Part shown: positions 1 through 8,446 of the stretch, piece by piece
Numbering within the stretch: the first letter of the stretch is position 1
How the letters are laid out: every line of letters starts with the position of its first letter
Assembly (NCBI GenBank): GCA_043820105.1
Contig: JBDREC010000012.1
Span: 1-64,000, forward strand
Length of the DNA stretch: 64,000 nucleotides
Direction: 5' to 3'
Source: JBDREC01 sp043820105 [NCBI: Pseudomonadota bacterium]
GTDB taxonomy: Bacteria; Bdellovibrionota_F; JAHFAK01
The notes under the pieces: generated by a model
Told to the model about the DNA's origin: nothing
Databases searched by the model: none
The model's input: only the letters and a program-made list of their open reading frames with translations
Translations under genes and position numbers: made by a program

Positions 1-11
1 ATGAAACCATT

Positions 12-50
12 GGATTAATCTTAGGATTATGATTATGATTAGGATTAAGA
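12..50. repeat. Degenerate hexamer repeat (GATTAT/GATTAG/GGATTA)
   Basis: Units such as gattat, gattat, gattag and gattaa follow one another with a period of 6. The same unit family recurs at about 38625-38653. The rest of 1-151 has no gene I can support; it lies downstream of the first minus-strand gene. Confidence 0.7.
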
Positions 51-151
51 TGAGGTTAATGATTTTTTGTGCTCTTCTTCTCAGATTTAACTGAAAACTG
101 CTGCTCTATTGTTTAGGTATTCAAATTGGAGATGATCCATATTTTTAATTT

Positions 152-2182
152 TTATTTCTTAGCAGCTTCTCCTGGTTTTTTCTTCCCATAAGCTTCTCCT
201 CTAGCTTCTAGTGCTTTCTTTGCTTCTTCTTCAGGACCTCTTGCCTGTCTTTCAAGCAGTCTTTCTTCAGCTGTAAGACCATCTTCAGCTAAAACTCTTG
301 CAGCGAGAGTATCTGCTTTCAAATCAATTGCAGCAATATCTCCTGGAGCTGATGGAAGTTCTAAACTAGGGCCTTCTTTGGTTGGATGGCTTCTTTTAAA
401 GGCAGCTTCATAAGCATCTCTTCCAAAAGTTTTAATAGCTTGGTCTTGTCCAAAAACTTCCTTAACCAATGCTATTAATGGAGTATCTAAATGACCAAAC
501 AAAGCCTCTTTTCCATGCTTGAGAATTATTTCCATACTTCTTTTTAAGAGCTGCTGTCTTCTTGGAGTAAGTTGGCCTCCTTGATAAATTATAACAGCAG
601 AAAAGCTTTTTATCCACATTGCTAGTCTTTGTACCTCTACTTCTTCTAATGAGCCAGATCTATCTAAGGAAGTTATTAAAAGATACAAAGTATTGACATC
701 ATAACTACCAAGATTAAGATTTTCTGCAAACACCTCTGGTCCATAAAATGCAATCTTATTTGCTACTGAATCAATAAAAGAAAATGCCTTTAATGAATCA
801 ACTTCCTTTCCTGTTATGCCTTCTTTAAACATTAAATCATGCATTGTTCTGGCTTGATAAGTTAGTTCTGAATCTTCTGAGAAAGCAATAGCCTCAATTG
901 CATTTTTCAATCTAAATCTCAGAGCCTCACTAATCTTCCACTCTCTTTCCAATTCAGCGCTATCTGATCTTGCTTCTGATAAATATTCCACTAATATTCC
1001 TGTTTTAAGTAAGTAGCGGTCTATAATATTAAGTGCTGCGAATTGAAGTCTTGTTGCTTTATAGTTTTCCAGTACAAATAGCATGGAAGCCATGATTCTG
1101 TTAATATTCTGTCTTAGAAAACTGTCAGCCATTGCTTTGTGATCATAGCGAAAAAGATTTAAATGAGTAGAAATGGCAATGAGTAAAATAGAAACAGAAT
1201 GAGCATCTGTTCTATTTAAATATTGCATTACTTGAGCTCTTGCAGTTTGCATTCTTTTTTGTACTTCGGATTTTTCTCTATCTGTGCCAACTTCACTCAT
1301 ATAAACATCTGATTCAAGATTCCATAGGTTTTGAAAAATTTCATAGAGGTCAATTTCAAGCCGCTTTTCTTCTATAAAGAATCTTAAACTATCATCTTTA
1401 GGCAAGTCAGCATAAACTTCATCTACTAGACCCCAAACAGCGGTGTTTCTTTTTAAAAGTTTACCATTTAGTGCTTCTTGTGACGCTTGCCTTACTTCAG
1501 GATATGGACTTCTCAGAGCATTAATTAAACCCAGCAAAACCTCATCAGCTGAATATTCAAGCATTGAAGTCTTTAATTCTTCCAGAGCAATTAATTGTAA
1601 AGTTTTAATAAGAGTATCGCCAAGCTCAGCATCCTTTATTTGATCAACATCTTCCAAACCTAAAACCACTAACATCTGCCTTGTCTCTTCAGGTTTATTC
1701 TTTGCGAACTCAAAGGCATCTTCAAGCTTTTCTTCATCAATAAACATGAGGTTTATTAAAAAATTATACAAATGCAAAGCCTTATTCTGCCTTGGATGAT
1801 CTTTTATTGCATAGACCATTAGAGCATTAAGATATAAATCTTCAGAAGAAGCTATCTGCATAAAAATACGATCAATAGCTTCTAAATTACGCCACTGATC
1901 AGTTATTCTAACATAATGCTTAAAAAGCTCCACATCCTCTAAATCATATGCATTAATTCTATCCTTTAACAATAGAAACCCTTGTACAACCAGCTCTTCA
2001 GGTATTTGCACATCCTGAAATTCAAGCACAGCCTTTTCTAATTGTGTGCTTGTACTTTCTGGATTTCCAATAATTTCAAGGGCCTCTTCTTGACTTTTTG
2101 TAAGCCCATAGACCTGATAAACAAAAATAAATAAAAAAGCAGAAATTACCAAAAAAATTATCGCTGACTTAAGTTTTACCAC
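152..2182 (-). CDS. Exported alpha-helical protein, tandem paralog 1 (unknown function)
   Basis: 676 residues. The N-terminus (residues 1-26) is a basic, then hydrophobic signal peptide ending near VYG. The rest is rich in Leu, Glu and Ala with the look of a helical-repeat (HEAT/TPR-like) protein, but I recognise no named domain. It is a paralog of the three genes at 2272-8234. They share a central motif of the form [FY]xALxIIxRYL (here LQFAALNIIDRYLL), a region near the C-terminus with IDLKADTLAA (pattern hydrophobic-D-x-[RK]-T-[LIV]), and a final ARGEAYGKKKPGEAAKK tail (pattern RGxxYGxxxPGxxxKK). It is probably the last gene of a unit read from 5903 leftwards; the 89-bp gap to its neighbour holds heptamer repeats. 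It is likely periplasmic or surface located. Its function cannot be inferred. Confidence 0.88.
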   Translation of the reverse strand: MVKLKSAIIFLVISAFLFIFVYQVYGLTKSQEEALEIIGNPESTSTQLEKAVLEFQDVQIPEELVVQGFLLLKDRINAYDLEDVELFKHYVRITDQWRNLEAIDRIFMQIASSEDLYLNALMVYAIKDHPRQNKALHLYNFLINLMFIDEEKLEDAFEFAKNKPEETRQMLVVLGLEDVDQIKDAELGDTLIKTLQLIALEELKTSMLEYSADEVLLGLINALRSPYPEVRQASQEALNGKLLKRNTAVWGLVDEVYADLPKDDSLRFFIEEKRLEIDLYEIFQNLWNLESDVYMSEVGTDREKSEVQKRMQTARAQVMQYLNRTDAHSVSILLIAISTHLNLFRYDHKAMADSFLRQNINRIMASMLFVLENYKATRLQFAALNIIDRYLLKTGILVEYLSEARSDSAELEREWKISEALRFRLKNAIEAIAFSEDSELTYQARTMHDLMFKEGITGKEVDSLKAFSFIDSVANKIAFYGPEVFAENLNLGSYDVNTLYLLITSLDRSGSLEEVEVQRLAMWIKSFSAVIIYQGGQLTPRRQQLLKRSMEIILKHGKEALFGHLDTPLIALVKEVFGQDQAIKTFGRDAYEAAFKRSHPTKEGPSLELPSAPGDIAAIDLKADTLAARVLAEDGLTAEERLLERQARGPEEEAKKALEARGEAYGKKKPGEAAKK

Positions 2183-2271
2183 GAGTTGTGTCTCCTTAAT
2201 TAATTATTAATTATTGATTATTATTTATTCCCCCTCTTAAAACCAATCAATTCCCAATTCTCAATTTATTC
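2183..2271. repeat. Heptamer repeats between paralogs 1 and 2
   Basis: The gap contains TTAATTA/TTGATTA units (2198-2228), then CAATTCC/CAATTCT/CAATTTA units (about 2247-2270). Both belong to families seen elsewhere in the window. I see no clear terminator or promoter. Confidence 0.6.
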
Positions 2272-4377
2272 TCATTTCTTCCCAGCCTTTTCCCCAGGCT
2301 TACCTTTTCCATACCCTTCTCCCCTTGCTCTAAGTGCTTCTCTTGCTCTTTCCAAAGCAGGATCAACAGGCTCTCCTCTTTCAGCCAATTCTTCTATTAC
2401 ACGATCCATACCTCTTTCCGCAGCAACTGTTCTTGCGTCAAGCTCATGTGGAGCAATCTCTTCTGCTTTAGGCAAAGATAACTCTTCAACACTTCTAGTC
2501 CTAAAATCCAAGGACCGATCAGCATCCCAATTGCCCCTTACAAATAAATCATCAGCAAGTTCAACTCCAAAAGATCTTGTGACTAAGGTTTTCAAAGTCT
2601 CATCAGTGCAATACACCATGTCGCCCTGCCTTACCCTAAGAAGCTTTTCAGCGGATACTCTAAAACTTTTCTTTGTATTTGAACTTAATGCTTCTCCACT
2701 AAACATAGAAGCTTTTAAAAACTGGCTTGCCCAGCGTGATACTTCTTCAATAGGGATATTTTGCAAAAGCTCACTTTGTTCTAAAGATTCTAAAAGTATT
2801 AAAGCACTGCCAATTTCAAAGCCAGCTAATCCAAGATCCATTGAAAAAACTTCAGGACCCCAAAATTCAAGCCTTAAAGCAATACTATCTATTAGGCTTA
2901 AATATCTAAGCTCACCTAAAGTCGATTCTCTGATCCCTTCATGTACTGATAGTCCTTTTAATTGTCTTAATATTAAATCTGCTTGATAAGATATATCCTC
3001 GCCTTTTATTGCAACTACAGCTTCAAGCGCTGAAAGAAGTCTTTCAACTCTTTCTGCTTCTAAATTCCATCTTCTTTCTTGAAGTCTATCCGCTCCATCA
3101 CTGGAGTTAATTGGAACAAAATTAAGGATAACTTGATCTACAAGCAAGAATCTATGCAAAATATCCAAGGCTAAAAACTGAGCTCTGCCTGATTTATAGG
3201 CTTCCAAAAGAAAAATACAAGAGTCTGCAAGATCTTTTGCATTTGCCCGTGCAAAAGCCAAAGCTTGTCCAGGATAACTTGCTTTAAAAGCTGTTAAATG
3301 TAAATCAAGAGCTAAACCTAAAACAATGGAAGGTTCCACTTCATGTGATCTGATAATAGTCATGGTTTTGGCATAATTGCCCTCTAATGCACCTATTGAA
3401 GCAAGGGATCTTTCTGGTCCCCGAATTAAGTCAAGTGCTTGAAATCCTCTTGTACCTGCAGTGCTAGATCTTTCAAGCTTTGCCTTTTGAACTCTTGCAT
3501 GAGTTTCTATATAAGCTATATGAAGCTTTACAAAAAGACTTTCTAAAAGACCTGTGCCTATTCTCATATTCAAATATTCAACTAAAACAGGCTGATTAAC
3601 TTCTTTTTGTAAGGCGCGAAATTCATATAAATTAAGCCTAGTATTGGTCCGTAAAACCTCTAATCCTCTTTCTCTAACTTCTTCATAAGCAGTCCTGTCA
3701 ACAAGATATTCTAAAACTAAAAGATCCTTATGAGCTGAAGTCTTTCCTCTTAGGACTTCCATTGCTGTAAGTTGAGCAGCAATTAAAACAAGTTCTTGCA
3801 CTTCATATTCTGCAACCTCAACATCAAGTTTTTCAAATATTTCATTAAGAGCAAACATTGTTTTTTCAGTTTGAGATGCGTAAAATTCAGGACCAATATA
3901 AGTAACCTGATCTCCATACCCTCTTTTCAAACCTACAGTTGCACTTAATAAATCAACAGCTTTTGGTAAAATATCTTGTCCTCTAAGCCTTGGCATTTTA
4001 TCAAGTTCAATTAAAACAAAGGCATTTAATAAAAAATCAGAACTACTTAAAAGGCCATCATAAATTGCCCCAATTTGTGCATAATCACCCCATGTATAAG
4101 TGACTTCTATAAACTTTTTTAAAAGATCTCTACCATCAGAGCTATAAAAATCTATTTCCTCAAATGCTATTACAAAAGCCTCAACTACTTCAGCTGGAAT
4201 ATGTGAAAAATCACTAAAAGCATCCATCGCTTCTTCTAAATCAGCAGCATCAGCATCCCCACTTCTCAAAGTTTGTAATGCTTCCCTTTCGTATTCATCC
4301 AAAGGAATTGAATATACATTTTGAAATAAAAAGGTTAAACATAATGTAATTAATAAGAATATTTTCATCTTGTTCAT
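2272..4377 (-). CDS. Exported alpha-helical protein, tandem paralog 2 (unknown function)
   Basis: 701 residues. The signal peptide covers about residues 1-23 (MNKMKIFLLITLCLTFLFQN, then VYS). The body is almost entirely predicted helix, with no recognised enzyme motif. Features shared with the neighbouring paralogs are the central QFLALDILHRFLL motif, HELDARTVAAER near the C-terminus, and the ending ARGEGYGKGKPGEKAGKK. The C-terminal 60 residues are strongly charged (Glu/Arg rich). The gene lies 101 bp downstream of paralog 3 and 89 bp upstream of paralog 1 on the same strand, so the three may be co-transcribed. Function is unknown. The shared N-terminal half (about 220 residues) is also present in paralogs 1 and 4 but absent from paralog 3. 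Confidence 0.88.
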   Translation of the reverse strand: MNKMKIFLLITLCLTFLFQNVYSIPLDEYEREALQTLRSGDADAADLEEAMDAFSDFSHIPAEVVEAFVIAFEEIDFYSSDGRDLLKKFIEVTYTWGDYAQIGAIYDGLLSSSDFLLNAFVLIELDKMPRLRGQDILPKAVDLLSATVGLKRGYGDQVTYIGPEFYASQTEKTMFALNEIFEKLDVEVAEYEVQELVLIAAQLTAMEVLRGKTSAHKDLLVLEYLVDRTAYEEVRERGLEVLRTNTRLNLYEFRALQKEVNQPVLVEYLNMRIGTGLLESLFVKLHIAYIETHARVQKAKLERSSTAGTRGFQALDLIRGPERSLASIGALEGNYAKTMTIIRSHEVEPSIVLGLALDLHLTAFKASYPGQALAFARANAKDLADSCIFLLEAYKSGRAQFLALDILHRFLLVDQVILNFVPINSSDGADRLQERRWNLEAERVERLLSALEAVVAIKGEDISYQADLILRQLKGLSVHEGIRESTLGELRYLSLIDSIALRLEFWGPEVFSMDLGLAGFEIGSALILLESLEQSELLQNIPIEEVSRWASQFLKASMFSGEALSSNTKKSFRVSAEKLLRVRQGDMVYCTDETLKTLVTRSFGVELADDLFVRGNWDADRSLDFRTRSVEELSLPKAEEIAPHELDARTVAAERGMDRVIEELAERGEPVDPALERAREALRARGEGYGKGKPGEKAGKK

Positions 4378-4425
4378 TTGGCACCCACTGTTTTATTAAA
4401 CATATTTTTTTAAATCCCCCTTCTT

Positions 4426-4484
4426 GTTCTCTTGTTCTCTTGCGCTCTTGTTCTCTTGCGCTCTTGCCCCCTTGTTCCCTACTT
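4426..4484. repeat. Octamer repeat (CTTGTTCT / CTTGCGCT)
   Basis: Consecutive 8-bp units cttgttct, cttgttct, cttgcgct, cttgttct, cttgcgct, cttgcccc and cttgttcc. The array starts in the gap and ends a few bases inside the 3' end of paralog 3. The same family occurs at about 26263, 28220, 37237, 40360, 41427 and 55145. Confidence 0.85.
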
Positions 4485-5903
4485 CTTAACTTCCCCTGGT
4501 TTTTCCCTGTATCCATCAGTTCTTTCTAATCTTGCTTTTGCTCTTTCTTCTGCATCAACTCGAGGTCTTTCTAATTCTCCTGCTGCTTCAGCACTTTCTC
4601 TAGTAGCTTCAATAGTTCTTGAATCAATATCAACAGAACCTGGCTCTTGCCCCAAAGATAAAGAATCTAATTTTAAATTCGAAACGTCATAGGCTCTTTT
4701 AGGATGTTCTGAAAAAACATCTCTTTCAGCAAACAATCTTTCTAAAGCACTCCTGGTATCTGGATTTTCATCTAACCAATCATCAGGGATTTCAAAAAAA
4801 GCATTTCTTTCTAAAGCTCTTTCAAGCATGCTATTTAGTTCTATATCATTTAGTTCACCAAGATCCTTTGCTCTGGCAGGAACAATATGATATCTTAAAA
4901 GAATCCAGAGGGCTTCTGAAGTTTTTTTATGATGCTCTTGACCTTCTAACATTTCGTATAAAGTTAAAAACTGTTTTGACCAATATCCGACCTGCTTTAC
5001 ATCTAAATCTAAAAATCCCCAGGACCTTCTTAATATATCAGCCATTGCCATAGCTGTATAAATTTCATATGAAAGACTTGTGGAATCTAGATGAAGGAAT
5101 CTTTGCTTTAAAATATTTATTTTTGTTGCTAGACTGTCAATATATAGAAAATATTGAAGTCGTCTTATTTCATATTGACCAAGCTCAAGTGGATCAAGTA
5201 ATTTTCTAAGTAATAAAGCCTGAAAATAATATATACTATCTCCTTCAGGAGCAAACCTATCTAGAATTTCTCTCATTTGCTGGCGAGATTCGGGGTCAAG
5301 TCTATCCATAAAGTCTAATTCTTTAGGCTTATAGCTAATACTAAATCCGCTAAGCTCTTTTGGACTCACAAGATATCTGTGAATTATATCAAGAACCATG
5401 AATTTTACAAAAGGAGAATTTTCAGCATTTATTAGTTTGGTCAATTCTAGAAAATCATCATAGTGTGAACTAATAAATTTTTGTGCTCCACCAACTAAGG
5501 CCCCATCTTTTTTACTTTCCCCTGGAGGATCTGAATAATATCTTCTGAAAGCCCTTAAATGATTATCAATTGCCAGCAAAAGCTCAGTTTTTGGATCAGT
5601 TAATCTCTGATCTACAATTATAAGTACTTGTTCATAATCTTTTACAAGAGTTTGCACTGGAATTAAAGGACCATTATGACCACGTTGCAAAAAGGGAATA
5701 GGAAACCTTCCTTGTTCTCTATACATTCTCATAAAAGAAGGAGAATGTTCTTCTACTGTTTTCATGAAAGCTTCATGAACCTTAACAAATAATTCCCTTA
5801 ATCGAGCTTCTTCTTCTGAAAGGTGACTTGAAAATAATTTAGCAGAAGAAATAAAATTAAAAAGAAATATAAATAGTATTACTGTTAGTTTAAATTTAGG
5901 CAT
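4479..5903 (-). CDS. Exported alpha-helical protein, tandem paralog 3 (short form)
   Basis: 474 residues from the ATG at 5903, chosen because GGGGAT lies about 8 bases upstream; an in-frame ATG six codons earlier is less well placed. The signal peptide is about residues 1-24 (MPKFKLTVILFIFLFNFISS). The mature part aligns with paralog 4 from about its residue 270 onward. Shared features are a LRxxFxxxxxAxxxxV stretch, the VLDIIHRYLVSPKEL motif, VDIDSRTIEA, and the tail RTDGYREKPGEVKK. The N-terminal half found in the other three paralogs is therefore missing while a signal peptide is kept. This may reflect an internal deletion or an ancestral shorter form. It is first in the group and has its own promoter at 6001-6030. 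Function unknown. Confidence 0.88.
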   Translation of the reverse strand: MPKFKLTVILFIFLFNFISSAKLFSSHLSEEEARLRELFVKVHEAFMKTVEEHSPSFMRMYREQGRFPIPFLQRGHNGPLIPVQTLVKDYEQVLIIVDQRLTDPKTELLLAIDNHLRAFRRYYSDPPGESKKDGALVGGAQKFISSHYDDFLELTKLINAENSPFVKFMVLDIIHRYLVSPKELSGFSISYKPKELDFMDRLDPESRQQMREILDRFAPEGDSIYYFQALLLRKLLDPLELGQYEIRRLQYFLYIDSLATKINILKQRFLHLDSTSLSYEIYTAMAMADILRRSWGFLDLDVKQVGYWSKQFLTLYEMLEGQEHHKKTSEALWILLRYHIVPARAKDLGELNDIELNSMLERALERNAFFEIPDDWLDENPDTRSALERLFAERDVFSEHPKRAYDVSNLKLDSLSLGQEPGSVDIDSRTIEATRESAEAAGELERPRVDAEERAKARLERTDGYREKPGEVKK

Positions 5904-6000
5904 AGTCACATCCCCGTACAAATTAATTAAATAATTTGTTTCTTTTAGATATGAACCCTAAATTTAGCCATAAGAAATAAAAAAATAATTTTCGATGCTT

Positions 6001-6030
6001 TGCATATCATAAGATTATACACCGTGTCAA
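6001..6030 (-). promoter_or_regulatory. Sigma-70-type promoter upstream of paralog 3
   Basis: On the minus strand there is TTGACA (6025-6030), an 18-base spacer, then TATGCA (6001-6006). The same two boxes, the same spacing and flanking bases (cttgacacggtg, then ttatg or gatatgca) recur upstream of paralog 4 at 8328-8357. A downstream leader stretch, taaatttagggtt followed by agaaacaaattat, is also shared. Conservation between two paralogous upstream regions makes this more than a chance match. Confidence 0.72.
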
Positions 6031-6062
6031 GAAAAGAGAACTAAAGCGCATGGGAACAAGAG

Positions 6063-6143
6063 CACCAGTCACCAGGACACCAGATCGCCAGAACACAGAC
6101 TGCTGCACTGAATACTGAATACCGAATACTGAATACCAAATAC
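6063..6143. repeat. Octamer (ACCAGxxx) and heptamer (GAATACT/GAATACC) repeats
   Basis: 6063-6098 has 8-bp units accaggac, accagatc and gccagaac. 6110-6143 has 7-bp units gaatact, gaatacc, gaatact, gaatacc and aaatact, ending directly at the stop codon of paralog 4. The heptamer family recurs at 22680, 25393, 26235 and 58198. Confidence 0.8.
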
Positions 6144-8234
6144 TTATTTCTTCACCTTTCCCGGCTCTCTTTCACCATATCCTCTGGCTCTTACTTCTAA
6201 GGCAGTCTTTGCAATTTCCTCAGCAGTACCAAGTGAGACAACTTCTTTTGGTGCTCTAACACCTATTTCTTCAGCTTTTGCACTTGCTAAAGTCCTTGGA
6301 TCAAGGTCAATAGGGTCTGCTAACTCACCTTGAGCAATTGCTTCCAGGCCAATCGGATCTCTATGATCAGTTTCACTTAGTCTAGGAATTTGCGAAGGTT
6401 CAGAAATGTTACGGGCCCCATGATTTCCATTAAAAACATCAATTAAAAAGGACTCTGCAAAAACTTTTGAAGCAAGTGTCCTTAGACTAGGATCCTTAAA
6501 AGTCTTAAGATCTGAGCTTTTTGCTTCCAACAATCTTTTTGCTGTTGAAGCTAGAATGAATTTTTCATGTGCAAATATTGCATCAGGTAAAGCCTCCCGA
6601 AACATTAAAACCTCTTTTACCCAAAAAGCTACTTGCCTTACTTCAAGATCCTTTAACTGGCCCAGTCTATGCATTTCATTGACTGTATTTAAAAGAGCCT
6701 GGATCTCATTACCACCAAGACCAACTGAAGCCTCCACATAGCCATCACCAAAATATTTTAGTTTATTAACCATTCCATCAACAAACAATATTCTGGTCCA
6801 AAATTTAAACTCCCCGGGACTTTGTCTTTGTGGACTCATTAGAACCAGCAATGATCTGGCCTGAAATGACAGATCTGATTCAGGTATTCCCATAATTCCA
6901 GCTAAGGCTGTAGTTAAGCGAATTCTCTTGGCTTCCTCTATTCTTTCTTGTCTATTGCTATCTTCAACTGACGGATTATAACTACGATTTTCTTGTGTCA
7001 TATCTTTTGGATTAAGAATATATCTGTGAAGAATATCAAGCGCTAAATATCTAACTCTTGCTGAACGATAGTTCTCTAACATAATTAACACAATATCCGT
7101 TAATTCACCATGCCTTGTTTCAAAGAAAGCACTCGTTTCTGCTCCAAAACTGCTTTTATAAATCATCAGGTATCTATCAATTGCTAAGCTTAAAATTACC
7201 ACAGGATCAGCTTCTCTTGCTTCTAATATTCTCCTGGTTTCTTCATAATTATCCCGGACAGCTCTAACTGGAATTTTAAATCCTTCAGGGCTTAATAAAA
7301 ATTCAATGCCACCCTCTGGATCTACAAATACTCTACCTTTCTGAGTTTTATATGCTTTTAATCTTGCACTTACAGCTTCTTTATAAGCTCTATTAATATC
7401 ATCAAAAAAGAGTCTCAGTCTATTTTCAATTAATTTTCTTTGAATAAAGTCTTTTAAGTCTTGATCCTGACCTTCTTCCAGCTTATCTAAAATATCTAAT
7501 AATGCTCTGTTTGAAAGCTGAGGACTATTAATTAAAGCTTCTTTAGTCTTTTGCCTCACTTCATCAAAGGGCGAACTTGCATGTAAAAGTTCAACAAGAA
7601 CTAAGGATTTATCAGGCATCATTCTTCTTTCGTGCAATGTTTTAATTGCTTGAAGTTGAGATGCTATAATTATTAAATCTCTTAAACCATAATTAGGAAC
7701 TTCCATACCCATATTTCTAAAAAGTTCACTTACAAGCTCAGAAGCCTGCGTTTCTTTTCCTTGCACAAAATCTTCATAGAAATCTACGTCTTCAGTTTTT
7801 GCCTGCCTTATTTTTTCACTTTGACCCAGGATATGGTTGATACCTGTTTCTAAATATACCTCAGAAACAGTTAAAGCAACTAACAATAAATCCTCACTGG
7901 TATTAAGCTCTGAAATAAGCCATTCAAACTCTTGAATAGTTGTATAGTGAATTATCGTGTTAATAAATTTCCTATAAACCGGTCTTTGTTCTGGATCATA
8001 AATATCAATTCTTTCAACAAGATCTGATAAGGCATCAATATGCTCTCCAGTTATCCTTCTACCAGGCACATAAAGATCAAGAGCCTCACTGATTTGCTCT
8101 GCAGTACTATTAGGATTATTTAAAATACTTAAAGCATCCTTTTCCCATTTTTGGGTAGCTGAAAAGGAATTAGTAAAAAATAAGTTTAATGAAGATAAAA
8201 TGATAAATAGCCATAAAATTTTAGAGTTGCGCAT
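6144..8234 (-). CDS. Exported alpha-helical protein, tandem paralog 4 (unknown function)
   Basis: 696 residues from the ATG at 8234; an in-frame ATG at 8252 adds six residues and cannot be excluded. The signal peptide is about residues 1-26 (MRNSKILWLFIILSSLNLFF, then TNSFSA). The body is helical and contains the same landmarks as the other three: RYLALDILHRYILNPKDM mid-protein, IDLDPRTLAS near the C-terminus, and the tail RARGYGEREPGKVKK. The tail is preceded by EIAKTALEV, matching the general pattern ExAKxALxxR of the family. Its own promoter lies at 8328-8357. It is transcribed away from carA. No catalytic motif is visible. The four genes in a row suggest expansion by tandem duplication of a secreted structural or binding protein. 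Confidence 0.88.
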   Translation of the reverse strand: MRNSKILWLFIILSSLNLFFTNSFSATQKWEKDALSILNNPNSTAEQISEALDLYVPGRRITGEHIDALSDLVERIDIYDPEQRPVYRKFINTIIHYTTIQEFEWLISELNTSEDLLLVALTVSEVYLETGINHILGQSEKIRQAKTEDVDFYEDFVQGKETQASELVSELFRNMGMEVPNYGLRDLIIIASQLQAIKTLHERRMMPDKSLVLVELLHASSPFDEVRQKTKEALINSPQLSNRALLDILDKLEEGQDQDLKDFIQRKLIENRLRLFFDDINRAYKEAVSARLKAYKTQKGRVFVDPEGGIEFLLSPEGFKIPVRAVRDNYEETRRILEAREADPVVILSLAIDRYLMIYKSSFGAETSAFFETRHGELTDIVLIMLENYRSARVRYLALDILHRYILNPKDMTQENRSYNPSVEDSNRQERIEEAKRIRLTTALAGIMGIPESDLSFQARSLLVLMSPQRQSPGEFKFWTRILFVDGMVNKLKYFGDGYVEASVGLGGNEIQALLNTVNEMHRLGQLKDLEVRQVAFWVKEVLMFREALPDAIFAHEKFILASTAKRLLEAKSSDLKTFKDPSLRTLASKVFAESFLIDVFNGNHGARNISEPSQIPRLSETDHRDPIGLEAIAQGELADPIDLDPRTLASAKAEEIGVRAPKEVVSLGTAEEIAKTALEVRARGYGEREPGKVKK

Positions 8235-8327
8235 AAGAATCCCATTTCCCATATTAATAATAGTATAATTTGTTTCTTAAGTAGTTAACCCTAAATTTGG
8301 CATTTAGATTTGTATCTTTAGACGCCT

Positions 8328-8357
8328 TGCATAACATAATTTCTTGCACCGTGTCAA
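8328..8357 (-). promoter_or_regulatory. Sigma-70-type promoter upstream of paralog 4
   Basis: TTGACA (8352-8357, minus strand), an 18-base spacer and TATGCA (8328-8333). The layout and surrounding bases match the promoter of paralog 3. The downstream leader shares taaatttagggtt and agaaacaaattat with that copy. Confidence 0.72.
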
Positions 8358-8384
8358 GTTTAATTCTATCCCAATTTTCATTCA

Positions 8385-8414
8385 TTGACATTCAATAAAA
8401 TCTCTGTCTTTATT
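8385..8414 (+). promoter_or_regulatory. Possible carA promoter
   Basis: TTGACA at 8385-8390 and a weak -10 (TTTATT, 8409-8414) 18 bases downstream, 33 bases before the carA start. The -10 is poor, so this is only a candidate. Confidence 0.35.
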
Positions 8415-8446
8415 AAAACCCATGTAAAACCTCTTATTGGACATTC

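Noticed and set aside
4295-4516. Small gene between paralogs 2 and 3
   Set aside because: The frame exists because the octamer repeat is open in that frame (RKRTREQE-type low complexity), and it overlaps two real genes.
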